Positions 1 to 11,002 are shown, counted from the first letter of the stretch. The stretch is DNA of 64,000 nt from Sphingobacterium siyangense (GCF_007830445.1 NZ_VLKR01000002.1:124001-188000), one strand, 5' to 3'. Notes: generated by a model not told the origin, from the sequence alone. Made by a program: numbers and translations.

Positions 1-1038
1 ATGGACTGGATTTGCTAAAATGGCTTGAAGTTGTTCAATCCATGCATTTTGGTTTTTGCTTGCCAGGAGCAGGCCATTGCAATTATGTGTCACGGCGCTT
101 GTAATTCCTTCTAATTCGGCGGCCACAACAATGGTGCCTGCTGTAGAAGCCTCCAAACAGACGAGCCCAAAGCCTTCCATATCTCCGGGCACTTCAATAT
201 TGGGCATCAAGAAGGCCTGTGCGTTGGTCAAGAGGCTTTGTAGTTGTTCGAATGGCACTTTTCCAAGATGTTCAATTTTTTCGGGGTACGCTTTCAGTAA
301 TTTTCTGATCTCCCCCTGATCGGTCGGAAATCCGAGGAATAAGGTGATTAAATGATTTATCTTTTTGGGTATAAGCTGCAATAGGCGTTCTTTCCATGTA
401 GGCTCGTGATCGAATGGACCTACCATCAGTAATTTGAAATCACCCTGGATAGCGGGAATGACATGTTTCATCAACCACGAGAAGCCCTTCCGTTTAACAG
501 GGCGTCCCAAAGTGATAAAATAGGGCTTGCTTTGGCAGGCTGATTCATTGTTTGCAGTGGAGTGGTGTATCGGATCTACACCGTTGGGTATAACAATAAT
601 TTTGGATGGATCGATACCACGTAACTGGGCGGCGTCGGCGGTAGCTTGGCTAACCGCAATAAGCTGATCAAATGTATTAAACCGCGGTATGATCTTACGT
701 TGAAAATAGCGAAAGGGAAATACAATATCCAGTCCGTGAAGCGTGGCAACTCGTTTTAAATGGGAATATCCTTTGTGAAAAGAGGCTAAAGACGCAATTA
801 AACCATCATTAAAGTGAATAAGCTTGATGCCGGGGTTATCGTTAATTTTGGCTAGAATTCGGCGATTCAGCTGGAAGAAGAAAGCTAAAAGAGGTTCCCG
901 GTTGTCATAGACTAAGGTGTGTACCTTCAAGTAAAGAGCCGCAGTATTGATCAGTTCAAAGCTTTGTTTTTCCATACCGCCAACACTTGGGGGATATTTG
1001 TGGCTGACAAATAGTATTTCTATTTCAGATGGATACAT
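1..1038 (-). CDS. GT4-family glycosyltransferase, 3' end cut by window edge
   Basis: The minus strand is open from the ATG at 1038 to the window edge (346 codons, no stop), so the C-terminus is missing. The N-terminus FVSHKYPPSVGGMEKQ is the nucleotide-sugar transferase start typical of GT4 enzymes, and IVIPNGVDP plus EGFGLVCLEA (about residues 288-297) are the usual GT-B hinge and E-x7-E donor-binding elements. It should transfer a sugar from an activated donor to a cell-surface glycan or lipid. The acceptor cannot be told from sequence. Its start overlaps the end of the upstream membrane-protein gene by 14 nt, so the three genes at this end are probably one transcript. Confidence 0.88.
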   Translation of the reverse strand, partial: MYPSEIEILFVSHKYPPSVGGMEKQSFELINTAALYLKVHTLVYDNREPLLAFFFQLNRRILAKINDNPGIKLIHFNDGLIASLASFHKGYSHLKRVATLHGLDIVFPFRYFQRKIIPRFNTFDQLIAVSQATADAAQLRGIDPSKIIVIPNGVDPIHHSTANNESACQSKPYFITLGRPVKRKGFSWLMKHVIPAIQGDFKLLMVGPFDHEPTWKERLLQLIPKKINHLITLFLGFPTDQGEIRKLLKAYPEKIEHLGKVPFEQLQSLLTNAQAFLMPNIEVPGDMEGFGLVCLEASTAGTIVVAAELEGITSAVTHNCNGLLLASKNQNAWIEQLQAILANPVH

Positions 1039-2026
1039 GTACTGGTTTCCTTTTGATGCATAGATAAAATATAAAACCCAACGCTACCCAGATGAGCTGT
1101 CGGCCGCGACGTAATAATGAAGCACTGAGCCAAATACTACCCCCAGTAATACCGATCATATGGAGTAGGAGCTTATTGGCGATTTCTTCAATACCCAGTT
1201 GCCCTGGAATAAAAGCACCGATGCTTTTCAGCACAATGACACTCATATCTACTATTAAACCATGTATTGGTTGTACTGCAACACCCAAAAATTTTAGAAT
1301 ATAATAGAATTCAAGGCTGCCAATAATCCAATGTAGTGCAAAAAGTAAGTAAGAATACCAAAAAACCTTATTTTGATGCCGATAAAAGTCTTTTACGTTC
1401 CAAAGTAGTGACTGAAAATGCGCTTTTGCTTTTCCAAAAAGTGTTGCTGTTGAAGCCTTGGTTTGCGAGGGACTTTTTGCAACCATTAACCAATAAAATA
1501 TCAGGATCATCAAAAGGAACAAAAATAGACAGATAATATATATTACCGGGCCTGCGTAGCGTATAATTTCATTTTTTAAGGGAGAAAATACCAACCAAAG
1601 CATCGCAATCAAAAAGAGTGTCAATTGAGACAGTACGGCGGTAATACGGGATATTGCAACTGAATTCAATCCTTCTTTTAAGGGGATGTCATAACGGGTT
1701 ATCAATTGTGCCTTTAATAAATCACCACCTATAATGCTTGTAGGGTTGAATAGTCCAACGGTTTCCCCGATTTGACGGATGGCAAAGAGTTCGATCAGAT
1801 TGACCTTCTTTTTTGCGGAGCCCAAGCATATCCACCAAGCTAATGTGCCAACAAAATAGGCCGCGAAAGTCGTAAACAAAATAATTATAAAGCGATAACC
1901 AACGGAGGAGAGCTCTTTTTTCAAGGCATTTAAGTCGCTTTTCGCTAAAAAGACAGTTATGGACGCCAGAATCAAAAATAGAAAAATACCTTTGATGAGT
2001 TGGCTTGGGTTTGTTAGTTTGCCCAT
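1025..2026 (-). CDS. Lysylphosphatidylglycerol synthase-type TM protein (flippase-like)
   Basis: A 333-residue polytopic membrane protein of the LPG_synthase_TM (PF03706, formerly UPF0104/YbhN) family, with about eight hydrophobic segments and the conserved blocks NPTSIIGGDLLKA and GIEEIANKLLL. The soluble aminoacyl-transfer domain of MprF is absent, so this is the stand-alone membrane form often found beside glycosyltransferases. It overlaps both flanking glycosyltransferase genes (13 and 14 nt), which suggests translational coupling and a role in moving or modifying a glycolipid. Substrate is unknown. The alternative reading starting at 2054 in another frame is a shadow. Confidence 0.85.
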   Translation of the reverse strand: MGKLTNPSQLIKGIFLFLILASITVFLAKSDLNALKKELSSVGYRFIIILFTTFAAYFVGTLAWWICLGSAKKKVNLIELFAIRQIGETVGLFNPTSIIGGDLLKAQLITRYDIPLKEGLNSVAISRITAVLSQLTLFLIAMLWLVFSPLKNEIIRYAGPVIYIICLFLFLLMILIFYWLMVAKSPSQTKASTATLFGKAKAHFQSLLWNVKDFYRHQNKVFWYSYLLFALHWIIGSLEFYYILKFLGVAVQPIHGLIVDMSVIVLKSIGAFIPGQLGIEEIANKLLLHMIGITGGSIWLSASLLRRGRQLIWVALGFIFYLCIKRKPVHVSI

Positions 2027-3189
2027 GCCAAATCGACTTCCTGTGTTTTGTCAATCAATAGTTCAATGTCATTAAAATAGCACCCAGATAGTCTATTCCA
2101 ATCCAGTTGTCCGACATAGGATAGACCTTCATTGATGAGATTCTTTTTTAGGCTCACGTCAGAGAGAATTTTTTTGAGGTAGTAAACATATCCAGCTGCA
2201 TTTTCAGGTTGACACTTAAATCCATTTTTCCCGTGCTGAATCAAGGAAGCCGAACCCCCACCATCGGCGATAACACAAGGAAGTCCGGATGCCAATGCTT
2301 CGACAACGACATTTCCGTACGTTTCTGAGACCGACGGAAAAACAAAGGCATCTGCCGAAGCATATAGAATTGCAAGCTCATCATGGCTTTTCTTTCCTAA
2401 GAAAATGGCATTAGGCATCTCTTGCATTGCAATTATTTTGGCTGTTCCTTCACCGACAACAATGAAATTATAGTTAAGATTCTGAGCTTGTATCTGTTGA
2501 TAGATTTCGATAAGCGTTTTAATATTTTTTTCCCAGACGATACGACTGACAAAGAGGATTGTTGGTTTGTTATTCTTTGTGATAGTCTGCAGCTGAGATA
2601 GATTCTTTTTATTGGGGTTAAACAAGGCTGTGTCTATTCCTCTTTGCCACAGTTTTAATCCTTCTTGTTGTAATCCGATCTGCTGTAATTCGTTTAGAAT
2701 AGATTTGGTGGGTACATAGACAATATCACATTTGTTATAAAAGTTATTCATTGCTTTTTTCATCCATTGTTCAGTTGGCTTGACCAAGGGGAGTATGTTT
2801 TTGAAATAATAGGCAATGTATGAAATGAAGTGTGTATGATATATCGTAAGGACAGGAATACCTTTTCGTTTGGCATAATTTAATGCAAAAAAGCCTAAAA
2901 GCGAAGGCGTTGCAATATGGATCATGTCGGGAGCAAATTTATCTAAGGCGAGCTCAAGTTTCTTTTTAATAAGCTGAGGAATAGCGAGACAATAATCGTC
3001 GTTGACCGGTATTTTGAACGTGGGTACCTTGTAAGAATGAAAATTGCGAAATTGCGTAGGGCCGCCACCATAAATAAAAAAATAGTTGAATTTCTGCTGG
3101 TCTATACGGTTTATTAGCTGAAACATTGTCCGTGATGCACCGTCAAAATCCTCGACGAGTATCTCTGTAAAGAAGGCTACCTTTCTCAT
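2014..3189 (-). CDS. GT4-family glycosyltransferase (MgtA/PimB-like)
   Basis: A 391-residue GT-B enzyme. The N-terminal FFTEILVEDFDGASRTMFQLI resembles the MgtA/PimB group of GDP-sugar or UDP-sugar dependent transferases. ILFVSRIVWEKN starts the C-terminal Rossmann half, and ETYGNVVVEALASGLP holds the E-x7-E donor site. No signal peptide or membrane helix is seen, as expected for a cytosolic, membrane-associated transferase. It is the first gene of the overlapping trio, with AT-rich non-coding DNA (3190-3392) upstream that likely carries the promoter. Likely role: surface glycolipid or polysaccharide assembly. Confidence 0.87.
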   Translation of the reverse strand: MRKVAFFTEILVEDFDGASRTMFQLINRIDQQKFNYFFIYGGGPTQFRNFHSYKVPTFKIPVNDDYCLAIPQLIKKKLELALDKFAPDMIHIATPSLLGFFALNYAKRKGIPVLTIYHTHFISYIAYYFKNILPLVKPTEQWMKKAMNNFYNKCDIVYVPTKSILNELQQIGLQQEGLKLWQRGIDTALFNPNKKNLSQLQTITKNNKPTILFVSRIVWEKNIKTLIEIYQQIQAQNLNYNFIVVGEGTAKIIAMQEMPNAIFLGKKSHDELAILYASADAFVFPSVSETYGNVVVEALASGLPCVIADGGGSASLIQHGKNGFKCQPENAAGYVYYLKKILSDVSLKKNLINEGLSYVGQLDWNRLSGCYFNDIELLIDKTQEVDLAWAN

Positions 3190-3392
3190 GTTATTCTTAT
3201 TAGGGGTTGTATAAAAATAGCTGAAAGCTGTAACTCCTATGCTATGCAGGTATTAACCTTTTGTCATTATAGTGTTTATAAATTATTAGTTTTTAATAAT
3301 TTGTGCATAATTATTAAAAATAGAATTAATTGAATATGATAATAGAGCTAATGTTGGCGCAGTAGCTTTGGAGTGAACGAAATATTCAATCC

Positions 3393-4379
3393 ATGCTATT
3401 AGATCTATTGTTCGAAAAAAAAATTAGACCTAAGGGTTTTCGAAAGATTGTCATCTTATTTATTTGTGCGTCTGCCGGTGTTATGCTGGGTTTTAAGTTG
3501 AAGCCAAAACAACAGCCAAAGCTCAGTAATGCTGTGTATGCAGCTATGCCGGAAGCGACTTACGGAAAGCTAAATTTGTTAACGTACAATATAGCTGGCC
3601 TTCCTGAATTGATTTCCAGTGCTGTAACCGAGCGGTCTTCCAGTATTACGTCGATCGGCAATCGGATCAATGGGTTTGATATTGTCAATGTGCAGGAAGA
3701 TTTTAACTACAACAAGTTCCTCTACAGCGAAAATAAGCATAGCTACCGAACGGCAAATATGGGAGGGGTACCTTTTGGGGACGGACTGAGCACACTTTCA
3801 AAATATCCTATTGTTGAGTTTGAGCGGGTAGGCTGGACTGATTGCAATGGTGCAGATTGTCTGACTCCAAAAGGCTTTTCTTATGCTCGAATTCAATTGG
3901 CCAAAGACGTATTTATTGATGTTTATAATGTACATGCGACTGCTCAGGATGATCCGAATGCAACGATTGCCCGGCAGAAGAATATGAATCAGCTAAAGGC
4001 CTATATTAAAAAGTATTCGGCTGACAGACCACTTTTGATTATGGGCGACTTTAATGCACATTATGCTTATGAGCTGGATAACATCGGTTCTTTTCAGAAG
4101 GACTTAGGTTTGGTAGATGCATGGGTAAGTTTACGCAATAAAGGTAATATTCCTGGGCATCAAGTGAATTTTGAAGCGAAAACAGCATTGGAGTTGACAG
4201 AGGATTGCGAAGGTATTGATAAAATTTACTATCGCAATAACCATCATTTGCTATTTGAGGCAAAGAATTATCAGGTTCAAAAAAAGCTTTTTCAAAACGA
4301 AAAGGGACAGGATTTATCCGACCATTGTGCGGTGTCCTTACAATTAGGTTGGCGTGTTGTCAAGCCTTCGGTTCAATAA
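3393..4379 (+). CDS. Endonuclease/exonuclease/phosphatase-fold hydrolase, membrane anchored
   Basis: 328 residues. One hydrophobic segment at about 18-35 acts as signal anchor, followed by an EEP/DNase I-like domain (PF03372): LNLLTYNIAGLPE, VNVQEDFNYN (metal-binding Glu), YNVHATA, IMGDFNAHY (GDFN motif) and the terminal SDHCAVSL (catalytic Asp-His). The family includes sphingomyelinases, DNases and other phosphodiesterases. The export signal and NVHA spacing are most like extracellular sphingomyelinase/phospholipase C-type members, but the substrate cannot be assigned. It is a single gene ending at a strong hairpin terminator. Confidence 0.85.
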   Translation: MLLDLLFEKKIRPKGFRKIVILFICASAGVMLGFKLKPKQQPKLSNAVYAAMPEATYGKLNLLTYNIAGLPELISSAVTERSSSITSIGNRINGFDIVNVQEDFNYNKFLYSENKHSYRTANMGGVPFGDGLSTLSKYPIVEFERVGWTDCNGADCLTPKGFSYARIQLAKDVFIDVYNVHATAQDDPNATIARQKNMNQLKAYIKKYSADRPLLIMGDFNAHYAYELDNIGSFQKDLGLVDAWVSLRNKGNIPGHQVNFEAKTALELTEDCEGIDKIYYRNNHHLLFEAKNYQVQKKLFQNEKGQDLSDHCAVSLQLGWRVVKPSVQ

Positions 4380-4417
4380 AGTAAAACTTTCTCAATTCTT
4401 TCATATCAATCGCGATT

Positions 4418-4445
4418 AGCACTGAACCCCTCAGTGCTTTTTTAT
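4418..4445 (+). terminator. Intrinsic terminator after the EEP hydrolase gene
   Basis: Perfect 8-bp stem AGCACTGA/TCAGTGCT with loop ACCCC, followed directly by six T and then ATT. It lies 38 nt after the stop codon of the gene on the same strand. Confidence 0.85.
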
Positions 4446-4452
4446 TGCGCAT

Positions 4453-4484
4453 CAAAAAAGCCCCATAAAATGAATTATGGAGCC
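4453..4484 (-). terminator. Intrinsic terminator after the ABC-F gene
   Basis: Read on the minus strand: stem GCTCCATAA/TTATGGGGC (one mismatch) followed by a T6 run. It sits 24 nt beyond the ABC-F stop codon, back to back with the plus-strand terminator for the convergent gene. Confidence 0.8.
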
Positions 4485-4508
4485 TTTATTAAATTGGGAT
4501 AAATTATC

Positions 4509-6164
<1,656 letters not shown>

Positions 6165-6394
6165 TTAACTATTTACGGTGATCAGTTTCAGGAGAAATTG
6201 AAGAGAGTAATGTTGGGGAAATCAACTGTTTTTAGCTTCTTTGGCGAACCTGTATGCGCTGAAATTTCAATGGATGGAGAGGATCTTTGAAATGAAGCGT
6301 GAAATCCAGCAATGTGTGCAAATTATGAATTAATAAATTATAAATATTGTGCTGGTGATTTAAATTGGCTTCTTTTTTGTGGACAAGAGCTGAA

Positions 6395-7387
6395 ATGAAA
6401 TCAATTATGAAAAGAAATAGAATAACGGGTGTCGTTATACTTGCAGTTGCTTTTTTATTTAATATCCAAGGAGCCTCGGCTCAATTTGGAGGGCTATTGG
6501 ATAAGGCAAGCAAAGCCGTTGCTTCCAAGGGAAGCAAGGTACTTGGGCTGGATAAACTTTTAAAAGAGCCCGAAGCGATTAGTACAAGTTTTGAAGATGT
6601 AAATAGGAAAGGGGAGCAAATGCCAGATTTTCAAAATACGGCTGTTTATAAACCTTTACAAAATTTGCAAAAGAATGGCAATGATGGTTACTTATTGGAG
6701 GCTGGACATTTTGAAATGACCAATAAGAGTTATTGCTTGAAAGCGGGTACTTTTGCGCCTTCGAAAGGTGATGGATATATGTATGCACCTACATTAGGCA
6801 AGAAGAGAGACGTGGTCATTGCAATTTTGAAAAGCGCTGAAAAGCATCCTGAAGTTGCACAATCAGATATACAGATGCTATTGTGGACGATCATTGCGAA
6901 GACAAAATTTATTGATTATTCGGGTCCGGTGAAAGAAACAGCTTTAAAATTGCTTACAGCTGAACAAATTTTACATTTGGAAGGTGGTGCACTCGGCGTT
7001 TTGCCATTTGACGTTGTCCAAAAGGCAAAAGACCAGATGCCACCGGCAGTACAGACAATCTTTGAAGCAGAAAATAATATTCGGCAGCTCGTTTCCTCAG
7101 GAAACTATTCGTACGCTGATTTTGAACAATATGCGATCTTAGCTGGTATGGCTGAGCCTCGTACGGACGTGCCAAGTGGTATTTGGACGCTTCATCCTGA
7201 TGGTTATTATGTTCGTTATTATCCAAGTGGTTATGCGGTTACTAAAGTTCAGGTGTATGTCCCTCAAGAACTGATTACAAAGTTGAATGGTAAGAAGCTT
7301 GTATACGATGCAACAGATGATATTGCCTGTCCGGCAAATACGGGGTCGCAACGATTAGCACAAACGAATGAACCGATTCGTGATTAA
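6395..7387 (+). CDS. Secreted protein of unknown function
   Basis: I do not recognise the family. I place the start at the ATG at 6395 (a second ATG at 6407 is equally possible) rather than the upstream TTG at 6365, because a signal peptide then begins at once (MKRNRITGVVILAVAFLFN, cleavage after ASA). The mature part, about 300 residues, begins QFGGLLDKASKAVASKGSKVLG and has no membrane helix. It is rich in polar residues and ends with a tyrosine-rich stretch (HPDGYYVRYYPSGYAVTKVQVYVP) that looks like a beta-rich domain. It is probably periplasmic. It is a single gene ending before a long hairpin. Confidence 0.75.
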   Translation: MKSIMKRNRITGVVILAVAFLFNIQGASAQFGGLLDKASKAVASKGSKVLGLDKLLKEPEAISTSFEDVNRKGEQMPDFQNTAVYKPLQNLQKNGNDGYLLEAGHFEMTNKSYCLKAGTFAPSKGDGYMYAPTLGKKRDVVIAILKSAEKHPEVAQSDIQMLLWTIIAKTKFIDYSGPVKETALKLLTAEQILHLEGGALGVLPFDVVQKAKDQMPPAVQTIFEAENNIRQLVSSGNYSYADFEQYAILAGMAEPRTDVPSGIWTLHPDGYYVRYYPSGYAVTKVQVYVPQELITKLNGKKLVYDATDDIACPANTGSQRLAQTNEPIRD

Positions 7388-7433
7388 TATGTCGAGTCAT
7401 TGAAAGTTTGATGGGAAGTGAAGGGGATATGGA

Positions 7434-7489
7434 AGGAAATTTAATGAATAAGGGAGATCTACTGATCTCCCTTATTCATTAAATTTCCT
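7434..7489. terminator. Long perfect hairpin between convergent genes
   Basis: Two perfectly complementary 26-nt arms (7434-7459 and 7464-7489) with a 4-nt loop TACT. It lies 46 nt after the plus-strand stop and spans the last codons of the minus-strand 58-residue gene, whose stop is at 7472. There is no clear T-run on either side, so it may act by stem strength, as a bidirectional terminator or an RNA-stability element. Confidence 0.6.
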
Positions 7490-7648
7490 CTTTTGCCTCC
7501 TGTATAATATATAAACAATGACAATGATAGCGATGATTGCTAAAATAATGTAATGGGAACCTGAATGTTGGGTTTTATCCTCTGTCGTCTGCGCATATGT
7601 AAAATTTGCTACGAAAAGAAGCACCATGAAAATCCACTTCTTGCACAT
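7472..7648 (-). CDS. Small single-pass membrane protein, 58 aa
   Basis: Read from an ATG at 7648 to TAA at 7472. The predicted protein has an N-terminal signal peptide (MCKKWIFMVLLFVANFTYAQ), a short polar stretch (TTEDKTQHSGSH), one transmembrane helix (YIILAIIAIIVIVYIL) and a basic tail YRRQKRKFNE. This gives a positive-inside arrangement typical of a small inner-membrane protein. Codon use is like the neighbours. Function is unknown and it has no operon partner. Its 3' end lies inside a long perfect hairpin. I judge it real from the signal peptide, helix and tail pattern. Confidence 0.65.
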   Translation of the reverse strand: MCKKWIFMVLLFVANFTYAQTTEDKTQHSGSHYIILAIIAIIVIVYILYRRQKRKFNE

Positions 7649-7948
7649 AATAAACGGTTTATTAACTATAGTAGCAAGCTAAGTATTTTTTGCAACAAAG
7701 TCAAATTAATTCGGTAAAAAATAAGTTAGATTTTTATGAAATTTTAAGTTATAATGTCTGTTTCTCACATTTGATTCGTTAGGTTCGAAAAATAAAAGGA
7801 TAGGAGAGGAGCTTTACCACTGATAAAACACAGCTAATTCAGCTTTTTTACATTGGATATAGCTCCGGATATTGTTTAGGGAATTCGGTAAATGGTCCTA
7901 AAAATCGTATCTTGTGAACCTTTGTAAGCGTTTTTAGATATTCAAATC
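7649..7948. other. Non-coding stretch upstream of nhaA
   Basis: 300 bp, AT-rich, between the divergent 58-residue gene and nhaA. No open frame, repeat or convincing consensus promoter was seen. It presumably holds the promoters of both genes. Confidence 0.5.
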
Positions 7949-9136
7949 ATGTCAAAACTTATCAATTTAACTGTCTTTAGAGAGTTCTTAAAATCCAGCT
8001 TTGCAGGCGGAATTATACTTTTTTCCTGTGTTATTCTGGCATTGATCGTAGCAAATACATCATTGTATGCCAGTGTAATGGAATTTCTGAACCGGGAAGT
8101 AGGCTTTGAGAGCGATCATATTCATTTAAAATATTCGTGGTTGTTGTGGCTCAACGATGGTTTGATGGCGATTTTCTTTTTACTGGTGGGCCTCGAGATA
8201 AAACGTGAAATTGTAGAGGGTGAACTCTCATCGCCAAGTAAAGCAATTCTGCCCATTTTGGCTGCGGTTGGTGGAGCACTTTTGCCTGCCATCATTTATT
8301 TTGCATTAAATCAGGGAACCGATACTGCAAACGGCTGGGGAATCCCTATGGCAACGGATATTGCATTTGCTTTAGCAGTTATCACGCTTCTGGGAAATAA
8401 GGTACCTGCCAGTCTTAAGATCTTTTTGGCTGCGCTAGCGATTGTTGACGACCTACTTGCCATATTGGTTATTGCGATCTTTTATAGCAATGGTATTCAT
8501 GCGACCTATTTATTTATTGCTTTAGGTATATTTCTGTTTTTGATCGTGTTAAATAAATTGGGCGTTAAAGCGATATGGGCTTACCTGATTCCGGGACTAT
8601 TTATTTGGTACTTTGTTCACCACTCGGGTATTCATGCAACAATAGCTGGCGTGCTGGTGGCCATGACGCTGCCGACAACACCGGATGCGGAAGAATCTCC
8701 CTTGGAAAAACTTGAGCATCTATTGACCAAACCTGTCAATTTCATTATCATTCCTTTGTTTGCATTTGCGAATACGCTTATTCCAATCCATGGGGAAATG
8801 ATTGGTGGTTTGACTTCAAAATTGGGGATCGGTATTATCCTTGGCCTAATCGCTGGTAAATCAATTGGGATATTTTTGATCTGTTTTATTGCTAAAAAAT
8901 TGAAGATTGCGCAATTACCGGAAGGGGCTGGCTGGAAACAGATTTTTGGTGTAGGTTTGTTGGGGGGAATCGGTTTCACGATGTCGATCTTCATCTCGAT
9001 ACTATCTTTTGATGATAGCATGCTGATTGAAGAAGCAAAGTTCGCGGTTCTGATCGCTTCTTTATGCGCTGGCTTGCTAGGCTATGTTGTTTTGAGCGCA
9101 GTGTCAGCCGCAAAGAAAACAGAGGTTATTGATTAG
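7949..9136 (+). CDS. nhaA: Na+/H+ antiporter NhaA
   Basis: 395 residues with about 12 membrane segments and full-length agreement with NhaA (PF06965). The N-terminal helix region contains WLLWLNDGLMAIFFLLVGLEIKRE. The twin aspartates of the ion site are in ALAIVDDLLAILVIAIFY, and GIPMATDIAFALAV is the conserved TM4 assembly block. It exchanges internal Na+ (or Li+) for external protons, giving pH and salt tolerance. It is a single gene. No regulator (NhaR) is adjacent. Confidence 0.96.
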   Translation: MSKLINLTVFREFLKSSFAGGIILFSCVILALIVANTSLYASVMEFLNREVGFESDHIHLKYSWLLWLNDGLMAIFFLLVGLEIKREIVEGELSSPSKAILPILAAVGGALLPAIIYFALNQGTDTANGWGIPMATDIAFALAVITLLGNKVPASLKIFLAALAIVDDLLAILVIAIFYSNGIHATYLFIALGIFLFLIVLNKLGVKAIWAYLIPGLFIWYFVHHSGIHATIAGVLVAMTLPTTPDAEESPLEKLEHLLTKPVNFIIIPLFAFANTLIPIHGEMIGGLTSKLGIGIILGLIAGKSIGIFLICFIAKKLKIAQLPEGAGWKQIFGVGLLGGIGFTMSIFISILSFDDSMLIEEAKFAVLIASLCAGLLGYVVLSAVSAAKKTEVID

Positions 9137-9337
9137 ATTTTGAATAGATAGCAGTCGTATGCTTGGCTTACAGGAATATGTAGGACAGTTGTTTTTGGTC
9201 AAATTTATTTCTGATTCTCTCATGGATTAATCCTATCTGGACATCTATTTGAAAGCGGATAACGAGCTATAGGTATTAATTTTAGACTTTTATGAATTAG
9301 ATTTAGTAATTTAGGGCACAACAATAAAAACAATACG

Positions 9338-10564
9338 TTGAGATTTGATGAATTTGGCTTTGTTCCAGCTTTGGAAGAAGGTTTAGAAAGTATGATGTTT
9401 GAGGAGGCTACGCCGATCCAAGAACAGACCATCCCGATTATTAAAGAGGGAAAAGATATGATTGCCTGTGCACAGACAGGTACAGGTAAAACAGCAGCTT
9501 ATATGTTGCCGATCCTCGATGCAATAGCACGGAATTCAAGGGAATCTATCCTCGCTATTATCCTTGTTCCGACCCGGGAACTTGCTATGCAAATTGACCA
9601 GCAGATTATGGGCATGTCTTATTATACGGGTGCAACATCCATAGCCATTTATGGTGGTGGTGATGGTATGGGGTATGAACAGCAAAAACGGGCCATACGA
9701 GAGGGGGTAAATATTATTGTTGCTACGCCGGGAAGGTTGATAAGCCATCTTACCTCCATGAAGATTGATCTCTCTCATTTAAAGCACTTTGTTTTGGATG
9801 AAGCCGATAGTATGCTGGATATGGGATTTCAAGACGATATTTTACGTATTGTAAGTTATCTACCGAAGAAAAAGCAGATGCTTTTGTTTTCGGCGACGAT
9901 GCCGATGAAGATCAGGTCTTTTGCCCGAAAAATTCTGCAAGAGCCTGTGGAAGTCAATATTGCCATTTCTAAACCTTCGGAAGGGATAGATCAACGTGTA
10001 TATCTTGCCTATGATCAACAGAAAATGGAGCTTCTGAAGAATATACTGAAGGATCCCAACTATGTATCTGTTATTATTTTTGCATCCCAAAAAACTACAG
10101 TCAAACTTCTCGCTCAGGAATTACAGAAGCAGGGGATTGATGCGGAAGGTTTCCATTCGGATCTCGAGCAGTCGAAACGGGAAGATATCATGGCTAGATT
10201 CCGGTCTCGTCAGGTACGGGTACTGGTAGGGACAGATGTGATATCTCGCGGTATCGATGTGGTGGGGATCAGTTTGGTCGTTAATTACGATGTTCCACCG
10301 GATCCGGAAGACTACGTACACCGTATTGGACGTACTGCGCGGGCAGCAACTACAGGAACAGCCATTACCTTTGTCAATGAGAAAGACCAAAACCGTTTCG
10401 CTCAGATCGAGAATTTAATAGGTTATCCGATTGAACAACTTCCATTGCCAGAGGGGTTTGAAGCGGGACCTACTTATAATCCTGCCAAAAAGAATCCACA
10501 GCATAAGAAGAAGCGTTTCAATAGGAATAAAAATAAAAACTATCAGAAAGCTAAAAGAGCCTGA
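9338..10564 (+). CDS. DEAD-box ATP-dependent RNA helicase
   Basis: 408 residues starting at a TTG (9338). This start is chosen because the upstream aromatic residue and Q motif (FGFVPALEEG...TPIQEQ) are needed and no ATG precedes them. Motifs in order: AQTGTGKT (I), PTRELA (Ia), TPGR (Ib), DEAD (II), SAT (III), ARFRSRQVRVLVGTDVISRG (IV-V region) and HRIGRTAR (VI). The C-terminus is a lysine/arginine/asparagine-rich tail (KKKRFNRNKNKNYQKAKRA), an RNA-binding extension as in RhlE-type helicases. It probably unwinds RNA during ribosome assembly or mRNA decay, or at low temperature. It ends at a bidirectional terminator. Confidence 0.93.
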   Translation: MRFDEFGFVPALEEGLESMMFEEATPIQEQTIPIIKEGKDMIACAQTGTGKTAAYMLPILDAIARNSRESILAIILVPTRELAMQIDQQIMGMSYYTGATSIAIYGGGDGMGYEQQKRAIREGVNIIVATPGRLISHLTSMKIDLSHLKHFVLDEADSMLDMGFQDDILRIVSYLPKKKQMLLFSATMPMKIRSFARKILQEPVEVNIAISKPSEGIDQRVYLAYDQQKMELLKNILKDPNYVSVIIFASQKTTVKLLAQELQKQGIDAEGFHSDLEQSKREDIMARFRSRQVRVLVGTDVISRGIDVVGISLVVNYDVPPDPEDYVHRIGRTARAATTGTAITFVNEKDQNRFAQIENLIGYPIEQLPLPEGFEAGPTYNPAKKNPQHKKKRFNRNKNKNYQKAKRA

Positions 10565-10569
10565 TTTTA

Positions 10570-10614
10570 AAATACAAAGCCCCCATATGAGAAAAATATG
10601 GGGGCTTTGTATTT
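10570..10614. terminator. Bidirectional terminator, helicase/VOC gene
   Basis: Perfect 19-bp arms (10570-10588 and 10596-10614) around a 7-nt loop, GC core GCCCCCAT. It lies between the convergent stops at 10564 and 10637. Confidence 0.85.
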
Positions 10615-10636
10615 GAGTATATACTGTATTCAACTT

Positions 10637-11002
10637 TTATTCAACAGTCCATACGGCCAATTCATATCCGTCAGGATCCTGGAACTGGAATCTTTTTCCT
10701 CCGGGAAAGCTAAAAATATCTTTTAATATAGTCCCGCCAGCACGGATAACCTGATCACGCGTAGCCTGCAGATCGTCGGCATAGATAACGACGAGAATAC
10801 TGCCATTTCTGGGGTCACCAAGTGTAAAACCACCATCAACATATTTTCCGCCAAAAGCCGTATATGCTGGTCCGTAATCCGTAAACTCCCAACCGAAACT
10901 CGTTGAGTAGAATGCTTTGGCACGTTCAAGGTCGCTTGATACAAACTCAAGGTATTGGATCTGCTGATTGACAAATTTGTTTTCTGTACTGCTATTGCTC
11001 AT
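10637..11002 (-). CDS. VOC-family (glyoxalase-fold) protein
   Basis: 121 residues, one vicinal-oxygen-chelate unit (PF00903): QIQYLEFVSSDLERAKAFYSTSFGWEF at the start and FQDPDGYELAVW at the end. The family binds a divalent metal and acts in lactoylglutathione lyase, dioxygenase or antibiotic-resistance reactions. A single small domain like this would work as a dimer. Substrate unknown. It stands alone, with a terminator shared with the helicase gene. Confidence 0.85.
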   Translation of the reverse strand: MSNSSTENKFVNQQIQYLEFVSSDLERAKAFYSTSFGWEFTDYGPAYTAFGGKYVDGGFTLGDPRNGSILVVIYADDLQATRDQVIRAGGTILKDIFSFPGGKRFQFQDPDGYELAVWTVE

